Shown here: positions 6,672-13,427 of the stretch, one piece after another
Numbering within the stretch: position 1 is the stretch's first letter
Layout: every line of letters starts with the position of its first letter
From: an uncultured Clostridia bacterium
GTDB taxonomy: Bacteria > Bacillota > Clostridia > Christensenellales > CAG-917
Assembly: GCA_947629635.1 (NCBI GenBank)
Contig: CANREO010000017.1
Coordinates: forward strand, 1-13,427
DNA: 13,427 nt
Direction: 5' to 3'
Notes under the pieces: model-generated
The model's input: the letters and a program-made list of their open reading frames with translations, nothing else
What the model was told of the DNA's origin: nothing
The model's database searches: none
Made by a program: the position numbers and the translations under genes

Positions 6672-7708
6672 TATTCCGTAAACTCCCTTCCGAGATGTTC
6701 ATATGCATTTTTGGTGCACATCCTACCGCGAGGCGTGCGACTTATAAAGCCAAGCTGGATTAGGAAAGGTTCTACTACGTCCTCTATCGTCGACGCCTCT
6801 TCTCCCGTCGCCGCTGACAAGGTGTCCAGCCCCACGGGTCCGCCGCCAAACTTGTCAATAATCGCCTCGAGTACATTCCTGTCAGTGACATCCAGCCCGA
6901 GTTCATCCACATCCATCAAAGCAAGCGCTTTCTTCGTGATTTCCAAATTTATGCGATCGAGATTTTCATATTGCGCAAAGTCTCTGACGCGGCGCAACAA
7001 TCTGTTTGCTATTCGCGGAGTGCCACGGCTACGTCCCGCCAGTTCGTATGCGGCTTCCTTTTCTATGGATATGCCGAGTATGCTCGCAGAACGCGTAACG
7101 ATGTGCATAAGCTCGTCGGGAGTGTACATCTCGAGGCGCAACATCATGCCGAATCTGTCGCGTAGCGGACCCGACAGCATGCCGGCTCTGGTAGTCGCGC
7201 CTATGAGCGTGAAATGTTTCAGCGGCAATCGTATGCTCCGCGCCATAGGGCCCTTGCCGGACACGAAGTCCAATGAGAAGTCCTCCATGGCCGGATATAA
7301 AACTTCCTCTATATTGCGATTGAGTCGATGTATCTCGTCTATAAATAGTATATCGCCTTTTTCAAGATTGGTCAAAATAGCTGCAAGATCCGCAGCGCGC
7401 TCTATTGCCGGGCCGCTTGTCACCCTGATCTGCGCGCCCAATTCGCTTGCGATCACATGTGCGAGAGTCGTCTTGCCAAGCCCCGGAGGGCCGTACAGCA
7501 ACACATGGTCGAGCGCGTCGTTTCTGGAGACGGCAGCGGAGATGTAAACCTGCAAATTCTTTTTTATTTTGGACTGTCCTACATACTCCGCCATGCTGTG
7601 AGGGCGTAGGGTATTTTCATTGTCGTCGTCATTCGTGGCAATGTTGCTCATCACCCTCGACGCAATGTCGATATCCTGATTTTCTTTTGAAAACTGTGAC
7701 TTTATCAT
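6671..7708 (-). CDS. ruvB: Holliday junction branch migration ATPase RuvB
   Basis: RuvB is the hexameric AAA+ motor that drives branch migration with RuvA. The 345 residues are complete: Walker A GPPGLGKT at 73-80, Walker B DEIH at 124-127, sensor-1 GATTRAG at 170-176, arginine finger in GPLRDRFG (R183), sensor-2 region RGTPRIANR, and a C-terminal winged helix with LGFISRTPRGR. The N-terminal 35 residues are Asp/Asn-rich and somewhat longer than in many homologues. GGAG lies 5 nt before the ATG. The gene follows ruvA by 14 nt, and its TAA overlaps the original era ATG. Confidence 0.98.
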   Translation of the reverse strand: MIKSQFSKENQDIDIASRVMSNIATNDDDNENTLRPHSMAEYVGQSKIKKNLQVYISAAVSRNDALDHVLLYGPPGLGKTTLAHVIASELGAQIRVTSGPAIERAADLAAILTNLEKGDILFIDEIHRLNRNIEEVLYPAMEDFSLDFVSGKGPMARSIRLPLKHFTLIGATTRAGMLSGPLRDRFGMMLRLEMYTPDELMHIVTRSASILGISIEKEAAYELAGRSRGTPRIANRLLRRVRDFAQYENLDRINLEITKKALALMDVDELGLDVTDRNVLEAIIDKFGGGPVGLDTLSAATGEEASTIEDVVEPFLIQLGFISRTPRGRMCTKNAYEHLGREFTE

Positions 7709-7722
7709 ATCTTCTCCGCTAC

Positions 7723-8313
7723 TTAAAACGCGTTATTTAAATTTTTGAGACAATATGCGATGATATTTTCCACGCCCTTAACCGATTTCACCGCTTCGCT
7801 TGCAGCGCGCACCGCCTCTGTTTTTGATATGCCCAAACTTTCAAGCGCAAACACTGCGGAAGCAATATCGGCGTCTGCTCCGACCGAATTTTCCGCGACA
7901 AAATCAGTCACATCGTCCGCCGCTTTGTCTCTCAGGCTCAGTACGATGAGTTCCGCCGTCTTTTTGCCCAACCCCTTTATCTTCGTCAGCGTCTTAATGT
8001 CGCCGCTCGCTATGGCTACAGTCAACGTTCTTAGGTCGTAACCGCTTAAAATTTGCATCGCCATTTTGGGCCCGATGCCGCTAATGTCTATGAGTTTCAA
8101 AAACAGGCGCTTCTCCTCCTGTCTGGAAAAACCGTACAGCGTCATCTCGTCCTCTCTGACATACAGATAAGTATATATTTTTGCGATGTTTCCCAATTCG
8201 ACGTCATACAAGGTGTTGCCGCTGACTCCAAGTTCATATCCTATACCGCCGTTATCTATCACGATAGAGGACAGCCCCTTGTCCACGACCTTTCCGGATA
8301 TATAACTGTACAT
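7723..8313 (-). CDS. ruvA: Holliday junction DNA helicase subunit RuvA
   Basis: RuvA binds four-way junctions as a tetramer and recruits RuvB. The 196-residue protein has the N-terminal OB-fold (about 1-64, MYSYISGKVVDKG onward), two helix-hairpin-helix motifs (ISGIGPKMA near 75 and IKGLGKKTA near 108), and a C-terminal RuvB-binding helical domain from about 148. The start is fixed by AGGAGGAG five bases before the ATG at 8313. A frame extension to 8373 would run back into ruvC with no family similarity. The ribosome site overlaps the ruvC stop codon, so the two genes are translated as neighbours. Confidence 0.97.
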   Translation of the reverse strand: MYSYISGKVVDKGLSSIVIDNGGIGYELGVSGNTLYDVELGNIAKIYTYLYVREDEMTLYGFSRQEEKRLFLKLIDISGIGPKMAMQILSGYDLRTLTVAIASGDIKTLTKIKGLGKKTAELIVLSLRDKAADDVTDFVAENSVGADADIASAVFALESLGISKTEAVRAASEAVKSVKGVENIIAYCLKNLNNAF

Positions 8314-8318
8314 TTGAT

Positions 8319-8326
8319 CTCCTCCT
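8319..8326 (-). promoter_or_regulatory. Shine-Dalgarno site deciding the ruvA start
   Basis: AGGAGGAG lies 5 nt before the ATG at 8313. It overlaps the ruvC TAG and is the longest anti-16S match seen in the window. Confidence 0.85.
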
Positions 8327-8822
8327 AGCGTATTTTGAAATCGGAATTTATTCTTCCCGTCTGCGCGTGACATAGCGCAACCGCAAGCGCGTCGGCCGCA
8401 TCGTCGGGACGCGGTACGCTTTTTAGTCGTAGCAAAGCCTGCACCATGTGTTGCATCTGCATTTTGTCCGCTCCGCCATAGCCAGTGATAGCCTGCTTGA
8501 TTTGATTCGGAGTATATTCATACACTTCGCGCCCCAAAACTTTGACAGCGGTAAGCAATATCGCGCCTCTTGCCTCGGCGACAGGGATGCCCGTCGTGAT
8601 GTTTTTGGAAAAAAACAATTCTTCTATAGCGATATTGTCGGGTTTGAAAGTATCTATGAGCTCTTTGACGCCTTCCTCCAGTTGCAGCAGACGCTCGGGC
8701 AAAGTCAACTCCTTAGGAGTGGTCACAACGCCGTAATCCACGGCAATAAAGTTGCCGCGTTCAGCATTTATTACGCCATATCCCATAGTCGCAAGCCCTG
8801 GGTCTATACCGAGAATTACCAT
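8325..8822 (-). CDS. ruvC: Crossover junction endodeoxyribonuclease RuvC
   Basis: RuvC resolves Holliday junctions by paired nicking in the RuvABC complex. The 165-residue protein has all four acidic catalytic residues of the RNase-H-like fold: D7 (GIDPG), E67 (AIEELFF), and D141-x2-D144 (PDDAADALAVA). It also has the conserved region ARGAILL (84-90) and the TPNQIKQAITGYGGADKMQM stretch. GAGG lies just upstream of the ATG. It follows the degenerate ABC gene by 17 nt and begins a ruvC-ruvA-ruvB run. No LexA-type box was noticed nearby. Confidence 0.97.
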   Translation of the reverse strand: MVILGIDPGLATMGYGVINAERGNFIAVDYGVVTTPKELTLPERLLQLEEGVKELIDTFKPDNIAIEELFFSKNITTGIPVAEARGAILLTAVKVLGREVYEYTPNQIKQAITGYGGADKMQMQHMVQALLRLKSVPRPDDAADALAVALCHAQTGRINSDFKIR

Positions 8823-8839
8823 ATCGCCTCGCGTGCGTT

Positions 8840-9886
8840 TTATTTCAAAACGCTGTTTTCTCCCCTTACGTCAAACAGCATAATTTTGTCCTCAACAGGC
8901 AAAGTGCACACTTCGTCGCGCCTATACGGCAGAACCACCCTATGCCCCGACTGAGTGGCGTGCACGAAATAGTCTCCTTCTCTGACGACGTAAAGCGCTC
9001 TCTCCATTCTCGCCCCTACCTCCGCATAATTAATGCCGTGCCAACCTGCAAGCAGAGGTCTGTCGAGATAATCCGGCAACAATCTGTCGCGCAGATGCGT
9101 TGCGTCCAAACAATATCCGTCCTCCGTCGTCAAGATGAGTTTGTTGTCCCTAATGTTCGCGCCGACTCTCTCGAAACGGAAATATTTATCCGTCGCCTGC
9201 GCCGCCCAAACGTTGTGAGGCGCGGAACTAATGTCGTCAGCGCTGCCGAATTGCTTTATTTCTCCAAAACACAATATGGCGATCTTGTCCGCTATCGACA
9301 GAGCTTCGTCGTAGCTTTCCGTCGAAAAAATCACAGCGGCGCCCTCTTTCGCCTTTTCGAGCAGTATTGGAACGGCTTGACTCCATAGTTCTTCCGCCTC
9401 TCTCGCCGTCAGCTCCGACGTAATGTCGTCTATAAGTATATTGCTCGCCTTTCTAATATAAAGTCTGGCAAGAGCAAGCCTTTTTAAGTCTATATTCGAC
9501 GTCTTTTTCGCCCTTTCGCACAGACAAGCGGTTATCCCCAATCGCTCCGCGGCCGCTCTTACGAGCTCATCGATCTGCGCTTTGTCAAATCCTCTTATTT
9601 TCAACGGATATGCGAGGTTATAATAACAACTTCGATTTTTGAATATCGCCATATCGTCGAAGATCAACTGCACGTCATACGGCCTTTTGCCTATCGGAGC
9701 GCCGTCTATTAGAGCTTCGCCCTCACAATCCGTCACGCCCGCCATCACTTTCAACAGCGAAGTTTTTCCGCTGCCCTTTTCCCCTACAAGCGCCACTATC
9801 TCGCCGTTTTCCACTCGCATATCTACGGCGCCGAAGAGACGAGCACCATACAAATATTGTTTTGTGACGCCCCTCAACTCTATCAT
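8840..9886 (-). CDS. Degenerate ABC-type ATPase with C-terminal TOBE-like region
   Basis: The 348 residues align with MalK/PotA-type ABC ATPases: MIELRGVTKQY at the start, Walker A GEKGSGKTS at 35-43, a YNLAYPLKIRG block at 89-99, and a C-terminal region (about 235-340) like the OB/TOBE domain of sugar importers. Other catalytic motifs are altered. The Q-loop Gln is Asp (IFDD, D77). LSGGQ is replaced by TSNID (129-133). Walker B is ILIDDI, with Asp for the catalytic Glu (D154). The switch His is Glu (STES, E190). Walker A is intact, so nucleotide may bind, but hydrolysis is doubtful. There is no permease gene beside it. The ATG at 9886 lies 1 nt after the yfbR stop; an upstream extension to 10024 would only read through yfbR. 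It may be a regulatory or structural relative of a transporter ATPase; the function is unknown. Confidence 0.8.
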   Translation of the reverse strand: MIELRGVTKQYLYGARLFGAVDMRVENGEIVALVGEKGSGKTSLLKVMAGVTDCEGEALIDGAPIGKRPYDVQLIFDDMAIFKNRSCYYNLAYPLKIRGFDKAQIDELVRAAAERLGITACLCERAKKTSNIDLKRLALARLYIRKASNILIDDITSELTAREAEELWSQAVPILLEKAKEGAAVIFSTESYDEALSIADKIAILCFGEIKQFGSADDISSAPHNVWAAQATDKYFRFERVGANIRDNKLILTTEDGYCLDATHLRDRLLPDYLDRPLLAGWHGINYAEVGARMERALYVVREGDYFVHATQSGHRVVLPYRRDEVCTLPVEDKIMLFDVRGENSVLK

Positions 9887-9887
9887 A

Positions 9888-10466
9888 TCACAAGATATCC
9901 AAAGACTCGTTGAAGCCTTCCATGAAGTTGTCCATAAAGTATCCGAGCTCGGGATATTCCTCCCTCTGTGCGTCCAAAACCTTTTGCAGACGGTTGAAAG
10001 CTTTGTCAAACTCCTTGTTGCCAAGCAGTTTTTCCTCTGCGCATTTGACGTATGCGGAGAGTTTGTCGGCGATCTTCATAAGCTTATATTCTACGCTGCT
10101 CTCATCGGGGGTGATATAACCGCCGTATTCGGATGCAAGCTCCTTCGGCAACGAATCGAGCAGCCGTTGATTTATCATGCTCTCTATATCCGAATACGCG
10201 CCCTTCATCGTGTCGTTGTAATACTTAACGGGCGTTGGCAGATCGCCGCTGACGACCTCCGCAGTATCATGATAAAGCGCGAGCGCGGCAATTTTGTCGA
10301 CATCGACGCTGCCGCCGTACAGTGTGTTGCGTATGATGCCCAGCGCATGCCCGAAGATCGCCACCGATGCTGAGTGTTGCATGAGGTCCTCTTTGATGTT
10401 TGAGCGCATCAAATTCCACCTCTGAATGAGCTTCATCCTGTTCATAAACGCATAAAACGTGTACAT
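9888..10466 (-). CDS. yfbR: 5'-deoxynucleotidase, YfbR-like HD hydrolase
   Basis: YfbR removes phosphate from dNMPs and helps balance deoxynucleotide pools. The 192 residues follow E. coli YfbR closely. Metal ligands are H31 (QHS), H66-D67 (YHD) and D134 (IADKLSAYVKC). E70 is the likely catalytic acid, D75 lies in SGDLPTPVKYYN, and R16-W17 are in the substrate loop (RW-LMR). The ATG at 10466 has GAGAGG upstream. The 95-bp gap after pgi holds an AT-rich TATTATATATA that could be a -10 region, but I see no matching -35 box and no clear pgi terminator. Whether this gene starts a new transcript is therefore open. It is tightly coupled to the ABC-like gene downstream. Confidence 0.93.
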   Translation of the reverse strand: MYTFYAFMNRMKLIQRWNLMRSNIKEDLMQHSASVAIFGHALGIIRNTLYGGSVDVDKIAALALYHDTAEVVSGDLPTPVKYYNDTMKGAYSDIESMINQRLLDSLPKELASEYGGYITPDESSVEYKLMKIADKLSAYVKCAEEKLLGNKEFDKAFNRLQKVLDAQREEYPELGYFMDNFMEGFNESLDIL

Positions 10467-10561
10467 AATACCCTCTCAAAGTTTTATTTCGTATATATAA
10501 TACTTCGATTTGTGTACCGAAAACGTCTCACTGTGTCCGGTATGCGCAACCTTTTCGCCGC

Positions 10562-11956
10562 TCAAATAATATATCTTTCGTTCTTTTGGGGCGCTGCCTC
10601 GAGCTCCGCCTTCTTGGCCTCGTAGCCCTTGCGATCAAACATGGCGTATGTCGCGTTTTTGCCCTCTTCGACTCCGGGTTGATTGAAAGTATCTATATTC
10701 AGCATCTTTCCGCAATAGGCGGTCTCGAGCATGAAGAACATCAGCAATTCGCCTATGCTTTCGGCGTTGACGCTGTCAAGCATTATCGTCCTGTTCATGT
10801 GACCGGAGCGAGTCAAAGCATATTCCGTGGCGCGCCGTTCCGTATTTATAAGTTCGCCCATCGTATGTCCGCACAGGAAGTTGACGTCGGCAAATTCCTC
10901 GGCGCCGTCCGCGATCAGCATGTCTTTGCGGAAGTTTTCAACGCCGATTATCGTTATCACCTTGTCGTATGGCCCTTCGGTATACAACTGCACTTGCGAA
11001 TGTTGGTCGGTTACGCCGAGAGCTTTTACGGGAGTCTGTCCTTTATGCGCTATGTTGCCGTCCAGATCCTTCGCCTTGCCCAAACTCTCTCCCCAAAGTT
11101 GGCAATACCAATCCGCCATAAGCTTCAAACTGTCCGCATACGGCATCATGATCGAGATATTTTTGCCTTTCTTCTCCATCGCAATATATTGCAAAGCCGC
11201 CGCCATCAGGGGCGCATTTTTATATATGTCCGAGCTGTTCGCCGCCTTGTCCATATTAGCGGCGCCGCGCAAAAGTCCGACGATATCTATTCCGAGCACA
11301 GCCGCCGGCAAGAGCCCGACGGGGCACAGTTCGCTGAAACGACCGCCTACGCCGTCCGGGATAAAATATGTTTTGAATCCTTCTTTTTTGGCAAGCTTGA
11401 TGAGGTTTCCTTTGCTCTCGGAAGTTGTGGCGATGATATGCTTCGCCCAATCCTTGCCGCATTTTTTCTTCAAAATATCCGTAATGATAAGATATTGGCT
11501 CATCGTCTCGGATGTCGCTCCGCTCTTCGTGATCACGTTGAACATCGTCTCTTTCACGTCGATCACATCCAAAAGCGCATACATACGCTCGGGATCCACG
11601 TTGTCCTCAACGTAAAATCTTACTCCTCTCTTAGATGGATCGAGTTCGTTATATCTCAAGTGGCACAGCGCATTGAATACAGCCATTGGCCCGAGCGCGC
11701 TGCCCCCGATGCCGAGCACGACAAAATTTTTGAAATTCGCTCTTACTTCTGCCGCGGTGCATATGATATCCCCGACTATTTCTGCCTGATTGTATGGCAA
11801 TTCAGACCAGCCCATCCAGCCGGTGCCGCGATTTTTTTCAAAATATGCGTATGCGTCCTTGGCGATGCCTTTGACGGCGTCAAGCTCCTTTTCGGAAATA
11901 CCCTGTTCTTTCAAGGTGCCGTCCATCATATTGTTGAAGTCGAATTTAAGTTGCAT
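10562..11956 (-). CDS. pgi: Glucose-6-phosphate isomerase
   Basis: Pgi interconverts glucose-6-phosphate and fructose-6-phosphate in glycolysis and gluconeogenesis. The 464 residues carry the two sugar-isomerase (SIS) domains and the family signatures: GIGGS at 82-86, TKSGATSET at 143-151, GGRFSELCPVGLLPA at 204-218, WYCQLWGESLGK at 283-294 with the catalytic Glu near 290, and TDQHSQVQLY with H319. The length fits the shorter bacterial type. CGGAGG lies 7 nt before the ATG. The first 31 bp overlap the end of the TIM-barrel gene, whose translation therefore runs through the pgi ribosome site. Confidence 0.97.
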   Translation of the reverse strand: MQLKFDFNNMMDGTLKEQGISEKELDAVKGIAKDAYAYFEKNRGTGWMGWSELPYNQAEIVGDIICTAAEVRANFKNFVVLGIGGSALGPMAVFNALCHLRYNELDPSKRGVRFYVEDNVDPERMYALLDVIDVKETMFNVITKSGATSETMSQYLIITDILKKKCGKDWAKHIIATTSESKGNLIKLAKKEGFKTYFIPDGVGGRFSELCPVGLLPAAVLGIDIVGLLRGAANMDKAANSSDIYKNAPLMAAALQYIAMEKKGKNISIMMPYADSLKLMADWYCQLWGESLGKAKDLDGNIAHKGQTPVKALGVTDQHSQVQLYTEGPYDKVITIIGVENFRKDMLIADGAEEFADVNFLCGHTMGELINTERRATEYALTRSGHMNRTIMLDSVNAESIGELLMFFMLETAYCGKMLNIDTFNQPGVEEGKNATYAMFDRKGYEAKKAELEAAPQKNERYII

Positions 11957-12741
11957 TTTAAGCCTCCGATGATATTTTTCAAATATTTTACCGACCGAGC
12001 CACTTCCTCGTAGCTGTCGTAATTTTTCGCATACTGTTCTATGAGCAACGGGCCGCGATAGCTCATTCCGTCAAGCCGCTTGGCAAGTTCGTCAAACGGG
12101 AAAACGCCCTTTCCCACCATAGTTATATCTCCCTTTTCGTCCACATCGCTCACATGCACGTTTTTTAGCGCGTCGCCCATGACGTCCAGATATTCGCGCC
12201 AATCGTAACCCGACTGTCTTGCTTGCTTAATGTCAAGCACAGCGCCTGCAGAAGGAGCATAATCTCTTATCAAAGAAAAAAATTCGGGAGTATTGAATGA
12301 AGCCCAATGGACGTTTTCAAGACATAAAATCAGGCCGTAGTCCGCGCTGATTTCGGCAAGTTGTTCAAGCCTTTTGCCAAACGACACGGGGTCGGGATGC
12401 GCATTTTTTTTAAGACGCGCTATCGCGTGAAAAGTGTATACCTTTGCGCCCAACTTTTGACCTGCCGCAAGGACTTTGCGAAAAAGAGTTTCCGCGTCTT
12501 TTCGAGTCCGGGCCGCGCCGTTGAAAAGTTGAGGTTCGAATTGAGTGTTCAGCGAATGGACGGAATATATTTCCAGTCCGTTTCTGCGCTCGTTCAACAA
12601 ATCTATGAAATTCGGTTCATATTCGCTGTAGGTCGTCAAAAATACTTCGGCGGTTTCCCCTCCACAGCGTTGAATGACCGAGAACGAGTCCTCGGTCAAT
12701 TCTTTAAGAAAAAACGTAGCTGTGGAAATACCTACTTTCAT
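11926..12741 (-). CDS. Xylose-isomerase-like TIM-barrel protein (sugar phosphate isomerase/epimerase family)
   Basis: The 271-residue product belongs to the AP-endonuclease-2/xylose-isomerase-like TIM-barrel superfamily. It starts with a strand-1 motif MKVGISTATF and shows the usual divalent-metal ligands in order: E142 (LENVHW), D170 (AVLDIKQARQSG), H196 (NVHVSDVDEKGD) and E235 (LIEQY). H62 (VHSLN) and H105 are also typical active-site positions. The actual substrate cannot be assigned; a sugar or sugar-phosphate epimerase is plausible from its place before pgi, but endonuclease-IV-like roles are not excluded. The start is the ATG at 12741, 7 nt after the hpf stop; GAGGAG lies upstream at a rather long spacing. 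The C-terminal 13-residue tail (GGLKCNLNSTSTI) lies largely in the pgi overlap. Confidence 0.88.
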   Translation of the reverse strand: MKVGISTATFFLKELTEDSFSVIQRCGGETAEVFLTTYSEYEPNFIDLLNERRNGLEIYSVHSLNTQFEPQLFNGAARTRKDAETLFRKVLAAGQKLGAKVYTFHAIARLKKNAHPDPVSFGKRLEQLAEISADYGLILCLENVHWASFNTPEFFSLIRDYAPSAGAVLDIKQARQSGYDWREYLDVMGDALKNVHVSDVDEKGDITMVGKGVFPFDELAKRLDGMSYRGPLLIEQYAKNYDSYEEVARSVKYLKNIIGGLKCNLNSTSTI

Positions 12742-12748
12742 ATGTCGA

Positions 12749-13069
12749 TCACTCCTCGCCTTTTGCCGAAGACGTCTTTTGGCTGTCCCAAATGTCCTTT
12801 TGACGATTGACTTGCGCCACAAGTTTGGGCACGACCTCGTCGAGGTTGTCAAAAGGCGATGCCGACGCGGCGCTTGCGCGATATGCGACACCGCGGTTTG
12901 TAAGCACAGCGTCCGTCGTATAATCGTCGTTTTCGCGCGTAACCGTAAACTTCAGCGAAACGTCTTCGTCGTTTTTGAAGCGTCTTGCAAGTTTTTCGCA
13001 CTTTTTAGCGGTGATTTTTTTCAAAGATTCGCTGGGATTGTAGTTTTTGCCGAAAATTTCGATTGTCAT
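12749..13069 (-). CDS. hpf: Ribosome hibernation-promoting factor, short form
   Basis: HPF/RaiA proteins bind the 30S decoding centre and silence ribosomes in stationary phase. The 106 residues align with the N-terminal HPF domain: MTIEIFGKNYNPSESLKKITAKKCEKLARRF, then a LKFTVTREN strand, the TTDAVLTNRGVAYRASAASASPFDNLDEVVPKLVAQVNR region and a short polar tail. The C-terminal dimerisation domain of the long HPF usual in Bacillota is missing. The stop is followed within 7 nt by the next gene, so it has not simply been frameshifted away. The Lys/Arg content of the second helix is modest. GAGGAGG lies 8 nt before the ATG, with a good promoter upstream. Confidence 0.87.
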   Translation of the reverse strand: MTIEIFGKNYNPSESLKKITAKKCEKLARRFKNDEDVSLKFTVTRENDDYTTDAVLTNRGVAYRASAASASPFDNLDEVVPKLVAQVNRQKDIWDSQKTSSAKGEE

Positions 13070-13098
13070 AAGATATGCCTCCTCGTCAACTTTTATAT

Positions 13099-13127
13099 AT
13101 TATAACAAAACTTTTTTATAATTACAA
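13099..13127 (-). promoter_or_regulatory. Sigma-70-type promoter of hpf operon
   Basis: On the minus strand TTGTAA (13122-13127) and a perfect TATAAT (13099-13104) are 17 bp apart in an AT-rich stretch. The predicted transcript starts near 13092 and reaches the GAGGAGG of hpf within about 15 nt. It is likely to drive hpf, the TIM-barrel gene and pgi. Confidence 0.8.
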
Positions 13128-13162
13128 TAATTTTTGCAAAATATCGACGACTTGCCAAACGT

Positions 13163-13192
13163 TAAAAAAACAGGACGTTTCAGTCAACGTCC
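13163..13192 (-). terminator. Intrinsic terminator of recX
   Basis: On the minus strand the stem GGACGTT/AACGTCC (13173-13192, 7 bp, 6-nt loop) is followed by CTG and then T7 (13164-13170). The recX stop codon (13180-13182) is inside the loop, so the last recX codons form the left arm. Confidence 0.87.
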
Positions 13193-13427
13193 CATGTCCC
13201 AAGAGTCTCGTTTATCAGACTTCCGTCGAAGCCTTTCTGATACAAGTACGCGCCTATTTTTTGTCTGTCGGCAACAATATCGAGCCGCTTGCGGTTGGCA
13301 TATTTTTTTGCGATCTCAACGCATCTTTCGCGCTCGAATTCATCGTCGACCACATCTGCCAAAACATTTTCGGCGATCCGTCTGTCAACGCCCTTTTCTA
13401 CGGTGAGTCTATACAGCAACTTTTTTG
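13180..13427 (-). CDS. recX: Regulatory protein RecX, C-terminal part (cut by window edge)
   Basis: RecX modulates RecA filaments. Only the last 82 or so residues are visible, and the frame is open to the right edge; the TTG at 13419 is probably an internal Leu codon rather than a start. The sequence VVDDEFERERCVEIAKKYAN followed by DRQKIGAYLYQKGFDGSLINETL has the spacing of the second and third three-helix repeats of RecX. The family call rests on this pattern alone. A RecX beside the RecO/RuvABC group would fit a recombination theme. The gene ends in its own terminator and is not co-transcribed with hpf. Confidence 0.75.
   Translation of the reverse strand, partial: KKLLYRLTVEKGVDRRIAENVLADVVDDEFERERCVEIAKKYANRKRLDIVADRQKIGAYLYQKGFDGSLINETLGTWDVD

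Noticed and set aside
8840..10024. ABC transporter operon
   Set aside because: There is only one ATPase-like gene with decayed motifs. No permease or binding protein is in the window.
10586..12013. 475-codon open frame on the plus strand
   Set aside because: It is antisense to pgi, which has full family signatures and a ribosome site. The plus-strand translation shows no recognisable domain. Several other long plus-strand frames (4054-4905, 4908-5762, 5755-6681, 6711-7547) are likewise antisense shadows.

Overview
The window is a compact bacterial chromosome segment. Nearly every gene lies on the minus strand, start codons often overlap the preceding stop codon, and most genes have GGAGG-type ribosome binding sites. 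The content points to a Bacillota (Firmicutes), most likely a Clostridia-type genome: secG close to smpB, the small YqzL protein between era and recO, Zn-finger RecO, a two-domain Sua5-type TsaC beside a YwlE-like phosphatase, RecX and HPF. The species assignment is inference. No phage, insertion sequence, CRISPR array, rRNA or tRNA is visible, and this is mainly housekeeping sequence.

Layout in the direction of minus-strand transcription, from the right edge leftwards: a partial recX with its terminator; a promoter driving a short hpf, a xylose-isomerase-like TIM-barrel gene and pgi; after a 95-bp gap, yfbR (5'-deoxynucleotidase), a degenerate ABC ATPase, ruvC, ruvA, ruvB, era (N-terminus damaged), yqzL, recO, a large secreted lipoprotein, tsaC/sua5 and a ywlE-like phosphatase. 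The second block looks like one long operon that mixes Holliday-junction processing (RuvABC, RecO), ribosome maturation (Era), tRNA t6A synthesis (TsaC) and protein dephosphorylation. It ends at a bidirectional hairpin shared with the only plus-strand gene, a ferritin-like diiron protein. Left of that, secG has its own promoter and terminator, followed by smpB and another terminator.

The points most worth a second look are: (1) era, where the true N-terminus (start overlapping the ruvB stop) is separated from the rest by what looks like a 16-nt loss in the GTP-binding P-loop; (2) an ABC ATPase that keeps Walker A but has lost the Q-loop Gln, LSGGQ, the catalytic Glu and the switch His; (3) an unrecognised lipoprotein of about 627 residues, with a WG-repeat-like stretch, inserted between recO and tsaC; (4) a short-form HPF where a long form would be expected; (5) terminator hairpins whose loops contain the stop codon of the gene they end. 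No clearly new multi-gene system was found.
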